A stretch of 64,000 nt of DNA from Zygnema cylindricum (GCA_037447655.1 JBBHKE010000775.1:225692-289691); one strand, 5' to 3'. Positions 1 through 12,435 are shown, counted from the first letter of the stretch. Notes: generated by a model not told the origin, from the letters alone. Made by a program: numbers and translations.

Positions 1-481
1 AGCTGAAAATATGGTCATTCTTTCACTTTAAGCAAAAGGCAAGTTAGTTGTCATCAGCGTTCATCACGAGCCAGATAAACGAAAGTGGATATGTCGATTC
101 GATGTTTGCGATGGTGAACTTGATTGTGTTACAACAAAAGCAAAGTGGCCTAGTATCCAAATATCTTTATAATGTAGTCGAGGTACAAGAACAGCTGACT
201 GCTGGCAATAAGTAGAAGTAGGACAACAAAAACTGCATTCCGAGATAATCCACAACAAATGCGGTCATCGTCGTCTCCTTTAGACCGACGTTTCCCTTTA
301 CATTTCAACTTCCGCTGTAAAACTTCCTGGCCACCCTGACAAAAAATCGACAAACATAGCTAACACATCAGAAACCGTCCACCACACAACATTGAGAATC
401 GGAATTTAGACAGAAACATCAGGCTCTGAAGCCACAAGATGGGTTGCATTTCAAGCCCCTCCGCATTAAGAATCCCTGAAT
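1..481. other. 3' flank of NAP-B; no gene recognised
   Basis: This stretch lies downstream of the NAP-B stop codon on the minus strand and probably includes its 3' untranslated region. Short open frames occur on both strands, but none has a family motif or a splice pattern that I can support. Confidence 0.4.
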
Positions 482-1806
482 TCAGTTACCTACCTGGTCA
501 TTTTCACTGTCGTCACTATTTTCGTCCTCGTCCTCATCGTCGTCGTCGTCCTCTTCATCGTGGTCCCACTGCTTCGCCGCCTCATACAGCTCCACAGCGC
601 GGGGAACCACAGTTTCTCGAAGAGCGACTCCGAGCTCGGCTTCACTGTCTCTTAGAGCTGCGGCAGAGAGGAGAACGGTGTCTTCACCGGCAAATAGCAA
701 CTGCTTCCTCTTCTGGTCAAATAAATGGAAGAAGCTGAACCCCTCCGTTCCAAAACAAACAGAAAAAGGACAGTTACTAGCAGGAGGAAGAGACACAAAA
801 AGACATCAACATCAGATATGACCGAAGACGTCAGAAGTGGTCTCAATGCAGTACATCCATCTTCCAATGCGCGAACTTTCTTAAACACCACAGCCGCTTT
901 CTTCGAAGGAAGACAGTCACCTGACCAACCAGCTTCGCAAGGGAAACGCCTTTGCCATTGAGGACCTCTAAGAAGAAGGCCCTTCTCCACAATGGATTTA
1001 CAACCATGGTGACGTAAGGAAACCCACAAAGCTCACAGCTTCAGCCACCGTTACTCTCCCTGTCAATTGTCCCCTTCTTGTTTACCATTGACCTGCCTCA
1101 CGGCTGCAAGTGAGTTACACTTCCACATAGAACTCACCTGGCACATGGTCTGTTTTTTGTCCCTCCTTTGCCTGTTGCGACTGTCTTCATGGTCACATCC
1201 ATGTCCTCTTGCCACGCCACAGAGTTGCTCTCGGTTCTAAGAAGCTCACCTCCCTCTTCTGCTAAAATAAATGTTTTTGTAAGCACTCTATCCTCCATCC
1301 AAAGGTTAGCACCAGCCAAAAACTCAAAGTCGATATGAAAGCCGGGACCCACGGTCCGTTTTCGGCGACGAATGTCAGAAAGGTGACGAAGGAGGACTTC
1401 GTCTCTTTTTCGGATAAGCTCAACTGTGGAAGGACAGCCCTTGAGAGCCAGCAACCAAAAGTCGGGGATTCCCATGTCGGCCGGATTCCCACTGTGAAAC
1501 GAGAAAAAAAAGGAGGAAATGACAAGGAACATGAACCCATGCGATATCATTTTGTTCCAACAACGAGGGGAATAAAAAAGGTTTCCTGACAATCCTGCAG
1601 ATCTGCAATTTTGCAAAAGATAGAAGAACAGGAAGATTCCATAGTCTTTACAGTCTTACCTACTTTCGGCTTTTCCCACGACAATGGACCTACGTTCTTT
1701 ATAGATGCTTGTCGTCTCACGTTGAAATGAATCGTCAAGGTTTGACAGCTCATGTTTGTATTCTTTTGTTATTGCCGTCAGTTTTGACTGCAGGTATTTC
1801 AGAGCT
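482..1806 (-). CDS. NAP-B: nucleosome assembly protein (NAP/SET) family, 5' end unresolved
   Basis: NAP-family proteins are acidic histone chaperones that bind H2A-H2B or H3-H4 and act in nucleosome assembly and histone import. Three phase-compatible exons are visible: 1806-1660, 1491-1138 and 776-482. They encode about 265 residues: the dimerisation-helix region (ALKYLQSKLTAITKEY, then KERRSIVVGKAES), the core signature GIPDFWLLALKG with HIDFEFLAGANLWMEDRVLTKTF, a GFSFFHLF motif matching the family SFFNFF, then ETVVPRAVELYEAAKQW and an Asp/Glu tail ending in a TGA. The first exon found begins in phase 2 at ACAG/AGCTCTG, so at least one upstream coding exon is missing. None of the GT sites in the last NAP-A exon is in the right phase to join it, so I keep the two as separate genes. 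NAP-B could be a 5'-truncated copy, a gene with a cryptic first exon, or the tail of a fusion transcript. Confidence 0.75.
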
Positions 1807-2050
1807 CTGTCCCAAAAGTTGCCAAAGAAAAACCTTCAATTTCGTTTTCCATTGCTGCAATATGCAACTTTCCACAACAGTCTGGGCTTGAAGCATAAAA
1901 CAAAGTCAAAATCCATCCTAGAAGAAAATAGAGAGACTCCGTGACAAAAAAAAACAGCAGATACAGCATAAACCTGACCATCGACTACGCATAAAACAAC
2001 GTCCTATAAAAGTAAAAATAAAAATTCCCACCCCCCTGCCTTTATGCCCC

Positions 2051-5000
2051 CTATTTCGAAAAAGAAGATCCCCACCCAACTCGCCGACGAAAAGAAATGG
2101 GCATCGTCTCCAGACCGGGCCTCTCCACTTCATATTCATCAGAGGTTTCTAACTGACTTTGAAGAGCAGGAGAATCCTCGAAGGAGTACAATTCTCCTGC
2201 TTTTGGCACCACCTGCAAAAACATAGATAGGAAAGAAAGGAACAAAAGTAAGGAGACAAATGGCAACAGGAGAGGAGAACGGCAGAGAGGAGGGAAAAAG
2301 ATGGAGAAGGAGAAAATGCTGGAAAGTAAAAGACATGTTAATGGCAAAATCAGAATGAAGAAAAAGGGAATATATAAGGAAGTCACTGAAGGAATACATA
2401 AGCAACAACAAACGAGATAAGTCAGATAAAGAAAGACAGGAAAAGGATAAACAGGGAAGGCAGGGTGAAGGTGATAAAAACAAGAAAAAAGAAAATAAAA
2501 GTGGGAAAACGAACGAAAATAAAAAAGGAAGTGAAGTCAAGAACCATTGCAGAGGAAACCACAGGACAGGTCTATTACAAGCCTGTATGCTATCAATATG
2601 ATAGCACCAATGTTAACTTCATTTGCCTTGTTTTTTTCCAGCATTTCAACCAGTTCAGTCTCGAATTCATTTCATTAACCATGCTTCCTACTTCAGGCGG
2701 AACATTTAACGCAAAAAAAAACTAGTCCCATTGAAAGCCTTAAAAAAACGATTTTTCTGTCGTAATTAAAAGGGGTCTGCAGAAATTAGTACCTCATTCC
2801 ATAGTGCCATAAGGACCTCCAAATGATCATCTGGCAATTCCTCCTTTGTCTCAATCCCTTCAATATCCACCTCATCCTCTGTGAAAGCTGCTTGCTCATA
2901 AGTTTTCCCTTTTCTGGTCCCTTTCCTTTTTCCCCGTAGACTCGTAGACTCTGAGAAAAAGTTAAAGAGAGATGGACAGGGCTTGGGCCTTTCCTTCTCT
3001 CCCTCAGTTTCGGGAGCTTTGCGCCCCTGCATCGTACATAAAATAAGAGAAGTGCAAAGAGATGCTTTCAATGCTCATAGGAAAAAGGTTCTGGCTGTGT
3101 AGAACATTAGAGACAAAGACTTGAAGGAAAAACAATCCCAACTAGAGTGAACTCCGAAGACAATAGTAAGACTAAAACTGTTATGAACAAAAGAAACAAC
3201 CCACCTTGACTTTTCTGCTAGATTTTGGATTAGCTTTTGTAGTGACGGTGACGGTGGGATTCTCCTCTATGCTTTTCCATTTTATAGGAGAGGCGTCCGT
3301 GAGAGATGCTTCACTTAGAGGAGCCCCTGCATAGGGAAGGGCAACCTCCTTCACAAGAACTTTGTCATGGAAGCATGGATTGGGAGAAAATTTGAACTCC
3401 ACTCGATACCTGAACATCCCGATATACCCAATTTTCAGTAACCTTCGCCTGTCAAAACATTTGCTTTTCACAGCAAGTTTATCATTTATTCAATAGATTC
3501 AAATGCGTGGCTTCAACAGAGGTAAATTCAATAATGAAGGTGGTGAAATTAAGAATAAAGAAGCTGTGGACTCCATTCCTTGTTTTTTCCGCGTCAACTT
3601 GCAAGGGAAAGTACAGAAATAATGGAGTCAATGAAGTGTACAGAATGCATAGGTTGTCATTTACCTACCCAAATGGATTTGACCTTGGACGCTTGCAACA
3701 AATATCTTCAAGGTACTCTAAAGCCTTCTCGTCCCGCTTTGTGATGTGTTCAGCTATGGTATCCTGAAAAGATAGTAATAATCAAATCAGAACACAAAAA
3801 CAACAGACAAACACCATCCTGCATCAACCAATTAATCAATTCTTCTCCAGCCCTATTTACAGAGACTGAAAACAATCACCTCACCTGATTCTTCAATACA
3901 TTAAGCCAAAAGTGAGGCACGCCCTTGATTTTCTTGTCGTTGCTGCTTTGGCCTTCCTCAGTATTTGGCTCATTTTCTTCAACTTCGGCCTCTTCGACTG
4001 ATGGTTCCTCCTCCCCCTTAACAATAATCCTGCGTCTCTGAACCGCCAAGAAAGCAAGTCAGACATATATCGCAACTGCTTCTCAGAATGTGACATTCAT
4101 TCTGTCCTAAGACAACTGTTTAAAAAGCAATGTATTCAACAACATGCACTAAGTTACTTCACTGTCACAAACTGCAGAGCAACTCGCTAGAAGCTCTGCC
4201 AATCACAATACAACCTATTCAAAAACTCCTGCACGCTGGATAAGGAGTTTATCAAATCGGATTCAAACATTTATCATTTGATTATCAGTTGTCTCAGTAG
4301 TAAAATGGTTCTCACCTCATACAATGGTGCACACTTTATAAAAAAAGCTTTTTCACATTCCAACACTTGAACCCCTTGTCTCTCCTCAAGCTCATTGATC
4401 TTTACCTGTGAAAATAGAGGGAGGGCATAAAGCCGGAAGGCTTAAGTGAGCAGGACAACTTGCAGGCGGATTCTGGACTTGAATTTGTGTAGTTGACTTC
4501 CTGATAATGTAGCAATGGTCTAGCAATGACAATCTAAAGAAGAATACTGCCGACTTTGAATCTACTTACAGCTGATGTGTTAGAGGCTGACCCGAAAAGA
4601 GCCATCAATACTTAAATTTAGTAACACTAATTTATGGATATTACCTCTTTAAGGAACTCCTACCCACAGCCTGAAAAGTAAGCAGAAGCTACAGTGAAAC
4701 AAATGTTTTACTCCTTGAGAAAAAAATGCGACGAGTTTAAGTCCAAAAATTTCATGCACAAATTGCGACTTGAAAGGACGCAGCAGAGCCGCCGCTGAAT
4801 GCAATAGGCATTTAACGGTTGAACAATATTTACATGCAAAATTCATGCCTGTAATTGCAAAGAAATGGCTATTCACCTTCCGAGATTTCCCGGACAAAAA
4901 GTAGTATGCACTTTTGAAGGTTTAGGGACATAGTTCACAGAGTAGACTATAATTGGTTGTAAAATAGTTACAAAAAAATCTGTATAGGCCGAATGACCTT

Positions 5001-6185
5001 TACTGCTCAAATCTTAACAGACGCAAAACGCCACCTGGGACTTCTAAGGATTAACAATCTCCGTTGCAACGGGCATAAAGGCGGTTGGGCAATAACATTA
5101 TTATTTTATGAGGGATTTATTCAAAGGAAATGGAAATTTAAACTTTTAAAACTTGAACCACATGTTTGAGAACACAAAGCTTCCTGCATGAAAAACTCGA
5201 CCAAAGAATATGAGTGCAAAAGATAAAACCTAAATAGCCCCATTCAAGAACCGATTAGCTGTTGTTTTTAATTTCAGGAGTATCCTGCAATGGTGAAAGG
5301 ACGCCTTTGAGGTTGAAAGGTGTCAAAACCTACAACTCTGAGGACTCTCTAATTGTAAAAAAGGATGACAGCATTGAGAAACTTAAACTTTGATAAATGG
5401 ATGACCAAAGGGAGAAGAACGCTAAAGGAAATCACATGGAACCAAATAACATCAATTTCTGGACAATTAAGGGATAAAGGGGTATAACTGGCTAACATAT
5501 CGCAGTGTGAGACCGAATGGAAAGAGAATATCAAGAGAAGAGTAGACACTGTCTCTAAATGAAAAGAAGAAATTGTTGCAATGAACATTCCTCCATTGGT
5601 TAAAATGCGAAAATGTACATAGACAGTACCACCATACTCTAGGTCGATTCCGTGTCTACTAATCCCAATGTTTATTTCCACACAAATAAATGTAGTGCGA
5701 AGGAAACACCTCAATATTTCAAGCGAATCTTCATGGGGACTACTGAACAACATGCAAAATGGCATAACTCAGCGACAGCTCTCTACCAGCGTTTTAAGAA
5801 ATCATGCGAATACAATACTGAAATCTCTTTTTGTCCGACAAAGACTTAAAAGTGCACAATTCCGAACAAGATACGAGTAGACATATTTGATAAGCTACTG
5901 TGGAGTGGCAGCCATAATGATCTTCATTCCACCTTAAAGAGTTATGTATGAAAGACATTACACGAAACAGATATATATACTGTTCAAATTCTTCCGCCAC
6001 AACATACGCCTTAAATTCTCAAGTTTAGCTATCACAACAGCAATCCTCACAACCTTCTACATTTTAATTCTTTTTTTGTGTATGTCCACATAAAAAATCT
6101 CAAAAAATGTCTGCATGTGCCATTCCCGGGTCAAGATAGATACCTGCAGTGCTCGAAGTTGAGCAAGGGCAGCAACGGACGCCAT
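2051..6185 (-). CDS. NAP-A: nucleosome assembly protein (NAP/SET) family, complete 7-exon gene
   Basis: Exons, all phase-consistent with GT-AG borders, are 6185-6144, 4405-4316, 4037-3885, 3763-3669, 3409-3205, 3026-2793 and 2212-2051, giving 326 residues. Order: MASVAALAQLRALQ; helix VKINELEERQGVQVLE with KCAPLYE; an acidic linker; core GVPHFWLNVLKNQ, ITKRDEKALEYLEDI and VEFKFSPNPCFHDKVLVKE; a basic segment with SLFNFFSE (family SFFNFF); then VVPKAGELYSFED and a TAG stop. The product should be a histone chaperone moving between cytosol and nucleus. Intron 1 is about 1.7 kb, the others 0.1-0.6 kb. An in-frame ATG exists farther upstream at 6299, but MASV fits the family better. Unlike NAP-B and most NAP1 proteins it lacks a long acidic C-terminal tail. 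Family membership is firm; exact subfamily (NAP1 or NRP/SET) is not settled. Confidence 0.85.
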
Positions 6186-6683
6186 GGTTTCCTCCTCCGC
6201 TATCAAAAAAATATGGTGGTGCAAAAGTACTGTAGTTTTTGCTATGGCGGTTTTGAACGAGCTGTCACATAGTGGGCTTATACATAAGCCATCGACCACA
6301 TCGCCGTACTTTATTTTTAAGTTCGTACGTCTTATTCCGTTTCATGTCATTTTATGTCGTTTCATCTCGTTTTATTTCGTTACATTTCGTTTTTTTTCGT
6401 TTCATTTCGTTTCGTTTCGTTTCATTTTCGTTCCCGCTCTTCTTGTCATTTCATCTATCCGTTACACGTCTCTCTCTCTCATTCTGCCCTCGGCAAAAGA
6501 GCGCAATCTGCTTCACCTTAGCACTGTCTTCTTCGCTTTTGTCGTCTTCCTATTCCTCGTTCTGCTCTCTGTGAAGAGCGCAATCCGCGGCAACTCCATC
6601 ATTTCCGTCTCATATTTTCTGACTGTTCGCCTCCAACAAGCCAGCTTTAGGCGGCCACAGCTTTGGGCTGGGCTGGCTAGGGC
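6186..6683. promoter_or_regulatory. Shared divergent promoter region between NAP-A and NEMP
   Basis: About 500 bp separate the inferred start codons of the minus-strand NAP-A gene and the plus-strand NEMP gene, so both promoters and 5' leaders must lie here. The segment includes a pyrimidine-rich microsatellite and no convincing TATA box that I could assign. Head-to-head genes at this distance often share a bidirectional promoter; that is inferred from layout only. Confidence 0.55.
6336..6433. repeat. Imperfect TTTCG/TTTCAT microsatellite
   Basis: The plus strand is built from runs of TTTCG, TTTCAT and TTTTATTTCG units for about 100 bp. It sits in the shared promoter, 150 bp upstream of the NAP-A start codon and about 250 bp upstream of the NEMP start codon. 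Confidence 0.8.
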
Positions 6684-9600
6684 ATGGCGTCTGTCTTCCA
6701 TTTTCTTGTGCTTCTGCTGTTCGTTTTTTGCAACAGTGCTTGGTCTTCTGAAGAAGGATTTTCCGGGGCAACTTCTACCTTTGAAATATGTAATTTACCA
6801 TCTTTTTAAATCCCTCTTTTCCTCTCTCTTTTTTCCTTTTCTTTCATCATTTTGGAATTGATGCACAATTGCAGTTGTGAAAAGGTTGCCATTCATTTTA
6901 AGTGAGGAATATGCTCCACGTTTTGCAGTCACAAACAACGATGTACGTTTTCACCATGGTTATGGGGAAGTTGACAGCTTATTGTGGCGTACGGTCTTGT
7001 TTCTCCTCTCTTTTTCCCATGGTTTATTTTATTTATCTTTAGTTCTTGCTTCAAATTTCTTAGAAATTTTAGGCCGAAAATTAATCGGTGCTTTTCTTTT
7101 TTCTCCCTTTTCTTTTTTTTCCCTCTCCTTTTTTCGCAGGCGATGTAAATAGAAGCTTCCCAGTTTCTGTTGTGAATGAAGTTTCTATTTCTGAAGGACC
7201 AGAGAACAAAATTTCAAAAATTGTACGTTTGGAGGTTTTGGGAAATCCATCGTATCTCCATTTGCCAAGAATCTTTTCAGTTTCAAGAGTGAATCTTGTT
7301 TTAAAAAACTCCAAGGGTAGAGCCTTCACTGGAGGACTTCTTGTAAAGCATCCTCATGTTGAGGCCTGCCATCACCGGTTAGTTTCAGTTTTGCACCCAT
7401 TGTTACTTTTGTGATGTCGCCGTATCAATTACAACAAATTTCACTTTCTGCAAATGAGCGCTGTCCACCATTCGAATTGAACATGAATTCGTCTCATTGT
7501 GTTGTTCTCCACCCTCCTTTGCAATTAGAGCTAATCACTCTGTTTCCAGGCAGTGTTTTTTGGACGTCGAACCATAGATTAGTGTTAATAACACTGGTTA
7601 AATAGGTGGACCACAATAAGCCACGTTTCCAAACATACTTTAGGGTAGTAAATTCTAGTAAAGTGTTACGCAAATTGTTCACTAACTCTAATAACAGGGA
7701 TGGGCGGTGTAGAGTTTTTTTGTGGCTATGTTGCTCTTGCAAGAACCTTTTACTTGAGTTCCTTGTGGAACCTGTTAGATGTTAAGTCAACCCTTAATGC
7801 AAGACATAACAAACTAGCAGAGAGAGGGGGGGGTTATGTAATCCTTATCAATAAATGAGATTATCATCGAAGTTTTTGCATGATGACGCTCTAGTCTTTA
7901 CATTCTTATCCAAGTTGGACATCAGGAATCAATGGTCTCATGGGGGTCGTTTTATATTCTTAAATCTTTCTTGTCTCAAATGTCCATCTTTTTTTGTGAC
8001 AACCAATAGGAATGCAACAATGCTTTTCGGTCAATGCTCAGGAGCTTGGTGGACCTTCGACAAGAAAGGAGAACTTACTTTTTCTACTCCCCCATTTGAG
8101 AGTTATTATGTTGATCTTAAATTGCCTTCTTCGGGACTGAACGGTGGGAAAGTTCACGTTCATGCCCAAGAAGGTACGTTTGTTTGCCCTTATAAACTAT
8201 ATCGTTAATTTTTTTTTCAGAATATGCTATCATCGTACTCTTTGTAAAGGGTATCGAATTTTAAGGAAAGGTTATGGATAGATTTGTAATGGTTTTTTCA
8301 ACCTTAATGTGGCTGTCAGAAAGCGTGGGTTCTGAAAGGGTGAAATGTTTGTGCAGAATTTCAAAAGTTTCGCGTTGTTTTCTTGGTATTGGGATTTCTA
8401 CTCTTTTCTTCGGCACACTCTTTGAGCCACCAGGTGGTTCTCTATTATGGTGTCTTCATGATGCTCGGGACCGTTATCGTCTTATTCATGATTTTTCGCA
8501 AGGTATTTGAAACTTATTTCAGTTGGGCTCTCTATTGCAGATTCGATAATATTAGATTTTGCATAGATGTATATAAGTAAACATAGTTAGCGACGTTCTT
8601 TGAAGAGCAATGTAGCTGTTTTGTTTTTTGCTCTTTCAACAATAGGTACGTTTTGATGCTTGCAATGTTTTTTTGGTTTTTCTTGTGTGCTTCAAGATGC
8701 AATTTGATGTTATTGCCGTTTGTTTTTTGTCTTACTATTATTTTTCTTTTTTTCCCGAATTTGACATTTGCATAGATTTTTTGTTTTGGATTGTATTTCT
8801 GTGCAAGGGTTATTTCAATTTTATTTTTTCTGACACGGAACGTTTTCTTTTGTCGTCAGGCCATGAGTGTGTTACCAACAGGGCAAAAGGGAACATGGTA
8901 TGTCGTCTTTTTCGGCTCCGTGGTGAGTTTCTTGCTTTTAGAAGACGGATTTCATCAGATTTTACATGTCATTGACAATGTAAAGAAATATTTTTTCGTC
9001 AATTCACTATTGAGTGTTAAAAATATTGTTAAAAGGGTAAAATTCAAAGGGACGAACATGACTTGTGAGAGATCATTTGAGGAATATCACTAATGACAAA
9101 TTAGAGTGAGTTTTGAGCTCGACATCATCCTACAAAATCATGAATGAGTTATGTGTAGACGACACAAAAAGGATCATCATCCAATAACTTGTTCGTTGGC
9201 AAATGAAACTTATAACAGGAAATCTTTAATGTTTGTTTAAAGAAATTGGTGAAACATTAGTACACTATGTTTGCTTAATACTGGTGCTGTTACACTTTGT
9301 TTTGGACTTTGGTTGTTCATGGCAGGTGGGAGTAGGATCTCTTCTGTGGAGCTTTATGGTTGACAAAATTGGTGAATTGCTTAAATATTTTGGACTCAAC
9401 GGCGATATGGGATTTGCAGTGAGTTCATCTCATTATTCTCCTATGCTTTCTTCAAAGAGTGAAAATGGTGAATCCACAATGGAAATGTACTTCAATGTTG
9501 TCTTTCCAAGTAAGAATTAACTTTTTCTTTTGTGTCGTGTGACATTTACTCTGGCTCTCAATGGATTGATCAGCAAACTTTCGACTTCAGCTTTGAAGTG

Positions 9601-11344
9601 TCTGTGAATCTAGTCCATGTCCTCATATGCAATTTTATCTTCTGTATACGCTTTCCAGGTGGCTCTATTGGTTCTTGCTATTCTAATCTGTTTTGGAGCG
9701 GCCCTCGGCGTTTGGTTTTTACGCAAATTTGTTTTAACATCAGAAGGGAATGTAGACCGCTTGACGATACGGTTTGTGACGTGGGTTCTTCGAATTATGG
9801 CGATAGTTATGCTGAGTCAGGTGAATGGTCCACAAACCATCTTTTCCATTTTTTGAAGATTTTCGAAGCCAATGTGCAAAACTTAAGTCAGGTGAAGGGA
9901 TTGATTGCAGTTAGTCAAAAATGTGCATCTTCTTTTGGTCTTTATGCAATCATTTCGGTCGCTTTTCCTGTTTTCAGCTATTTAGAGAGAAGTCTGGAAT
10001 GCAATTAAGCAAGTTTTTTATTCTGAAATAATTGTACCCAGTGCACCCTGTTTTCGAAAATGGATAAAGGAAGTTGCAATTTTAGATCAAGTTTCATAGA
10101 TATTGACATTCTTATCGTTGTTATGTTACATTTGCTTGCAGAGTTCTATTGAGCCCGTTTGTATTCTCAGCATACTTGTTTCAGTTATCTTGGTCTCGTC
10201 CTTTCTCAATATGATACCTCAGATATTCTCGAAACTCTTCCGGTAAGCTTTTTGTTGTTTTCTCTCACTAATGCTTATGTCCATCCAGTTGTTTGTCTGC
10301 TAAGGGGCTAATTATATGCTTCTGTTTCATTCTGGATTGTTTTTTTTCGACCCTTTTTTTTTCTGAAAGCTCGTATACGTAACCAGTTTACGATTACTTG
10401 TTGGAGTTATTCAATTTTTGTACTTTTTTTTCAGAGGACAGTAGGTTGTCTTCCATTCTGTAGGAGATCCTGACGAGATTGCTAAAAAGCGATGCTGGAA
10501 TTATTTATCAGTTAGGTTGATGTATATGAAAACCCGTGAGTCTAATATTTTGACGATTCCTTGTACTTTCTCTTCTTACAGGTTGTCAGGAAGAAAGGGA
10601 GGAGAAGGTGTGCGAAGACGTGCGCTTCAACGTTCTGCTCTAGCGCAAGGTACAAAGTCCTCATTCTATCTTTATTAGAGTGGCTTTGGAGTTTATGGAA
10701 CTTGTTTCTGGCTATCTTAGTTTGTAGAAAGATCCTCTCAATTGTTGAGATTAGACTTGTTACCCTCCTCTTTCTCTTCCTTTTTATCCAATTCCCTCTC
10801 TTTTTCCTTGTTTCTTGGCCCATAAATCCTTGGTTTATCACAAATGGGCAGTTTGAACGGATAATGTTAAATGAAGGATCCTAATGATGCAATAATAGGA
10901 GAGACATTTAATTTGTAGATGATATTGCCTCCTAAAGTATCAGTGATAGGCTAACTGAGCTTACTTTCCAGTAAGTGTGTTACAATATCATTCTTGTGTT
11001 CTTATTCTTGGATGTTTGAACTTGCAGGTGGTCATGGAGACCACAATCCTCAGAGGTTACCTCATTTTCTGTCCCCGTCGAGCTTTCATAGAATCCCGTA
11101 TCATCGAGACAGAGAAGAAATTGAATCGGTCTCTTATGCGTGTACTCAAGGAGCTTTACAAGGACTGTACAAATCCCCAGGATTCAATCAGTGGGTTAGT
11201 GAGAGTTTTAAATTGACACCCCCGAGAAGGAGACAGGAGAGGACGTTTGAAGAAATTCAAGCCACGGCATACATGCCCAGTGTGGATGATTACGAGGAGG
11301 AATTGGAGGAGGAAGTGGATGATGGCATGGATGACGATTATTGA
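6684..11344 (+). CDS. NEMP: Nuclear envelope integral membrane protein (NEMP/DUF2215 family)
   Basis: NEMP proteins are multi-pass inner nuclear membrane proteins linked to nuclear envelope mechanics and fertility. Exon 1 (6684-6789) encodes a signal peptide, MASVFHFLVLLLFVFCNSAWS. Further exons: about 6875-6946, 7140-7226, 7281-7379, 8012-8170, 8219-8251, 8357-8502, 8860-8922, 9326-9418, 9659-9820, 10142-10242, 10582-10649 and 11028-11344. Exons from 8012 onward agree in phase. Luminal part first; then hydrophobic segments near VVFLVLGFLLF, VVLYYGVFMMLGTVIVLFMIF, WYVVFFGSVVGVGSLLWSFM, VALLVLAILICFGAALGVWF, WVLRIMAIVMLSQ and ILSILVSVILVSSFL; then a basic nucleoplasmic tail with LQGLYKSPGFNQWVSES and a strongly acidic C-terminus. 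No internal stops in the chosen frame. Exons 2-4 are less certain because two donors 4 nt apart compete (GTACGT and the GTTT inside it). Confidence 0.85.
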
Positions 11345-12128
11345 AGAGAGGAGACACAACTTTTTTGTTCGAAGTGCAGATGGCTGTTCTGTGGTTGGAA
11401 TGGTGGAAACAATTGTAGGAAAAGGAAAAATGGGATATAAGAATTGAGGTGATGGGAAAGGTCATGAGGCCCATTTCTGGATGAAGGTTGTGGACCCCGT
11501 GATCTCTCCTTTTTCATGAGGGAAGTGAAAGTCGTTGTGAGCTTGTTGCGTTGTTAGAGATTGCAGTTATTCAACTCCAATGTAATTCGTCTGTTGTGTC
11601 GTTGCTGAAAACCAGTGGAGATTTTGCATAGTTCAGTTAGGAGCATGTTTGGTAGCATGTTTTGTACATGAGTTTAGTCCAAAGATTTGGTATTAGATTT
11701 GAATTTCATCTTAATATGAATTGTAAATAGTCAATTTGTCAATGACTCCCCATGACTGAAGTGTCTCAGAGAATCTAGCTCAGTATAGGCTTAACAATTG
11801 TTGTAACGACTTTCCGCAGTAAAAAATCCACAAGATGGCTGACATTGTGGAATTTGAGATGTTATCGCGTGTGTTTTTAGTTACTTTTGTTGTTACTGCA
11901 TTCTGTTTATTTTTCAAGCATACTTGTTCAGTTTGTGGTATTACCTCATATGGAATGTTGTTGTTTTCGTGGAAGCTAAGTTTTCTTCACTTGCGGTTGA
12001 TGGGTTACTTTGGGAATTTAATCACGTCTTCTTTTGAAGGTGATTGGTCCGAAATAGGCTGACATTTACAATCAATGCACAAGATTTGAGAATTATAATC
12101 AGAGAATGAAATTGAAGTTGCTGTGCTG
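11345..12128. other. NEMP 3' UTR and intergenic sequence; no gene seen
   Basis: The sequence directly after the NEMP stop is AT-rich and probably contains its 3' untranslated region. A 75-codon open frame near 11835 has no recognisable features and is not annotated. Confidence 0.4.
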
Positions 12129-12435
12129 CATAGTTCAAAAGTAGGCGTTTCTTTGGTAGGCCTTTGGTCGGCGCCTTTCTCGTAAGTTGTGTTACGGGCT
12201 TTTCATGTGATCTTCTTAGATTGCTACTTTGATCAGCCACCGTCCGATCATCCAAGTCTGACGGTGTAAATAAAAATTTTTGGTCCGAATGTTTTAATTG
12301 GTCCAATTTTTGGTCCGAATGTTTTAATTGGTCCGAATAAGTCCGAATACAATATGGGTCTTAAGGTTATATTGTATGTTTTGCATACAATAGGCATACT
12401 GTATGGGCCTACTTTCACCTACATTTTGAACTATG
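12129..12435. mobile_element. MITE-like element, copy 1 (307 bp)
   Basis: The copy starts CATAGTTCAAAAGTAGG and ends with the near-complement CCTACATTTTGAACTATG, giving terminal inverted repeats of about 18 bp. A second copy at 16537 has the same interior words, including ATTGTATGTTTTGCATACAAT, which is itself a perfect stem. No target duplication is obvious and no coding capacity exists, so the superfamily cannot be assigned. Confidence 0.7.

Noticed and set aside
1799-1981. 60-codon minus-strand frame with a hydrophobic start, as a first exon of NAP-B
   Set aside because: Its frame differs from the NAP helix frame and would need a 27-nt intron to join it.
11835-12062. 75-codon plus-strand frame beginning MADIVEFEM
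   Set aside because: It lies in NEMP downstream sequence, has no motif and no splice partners.
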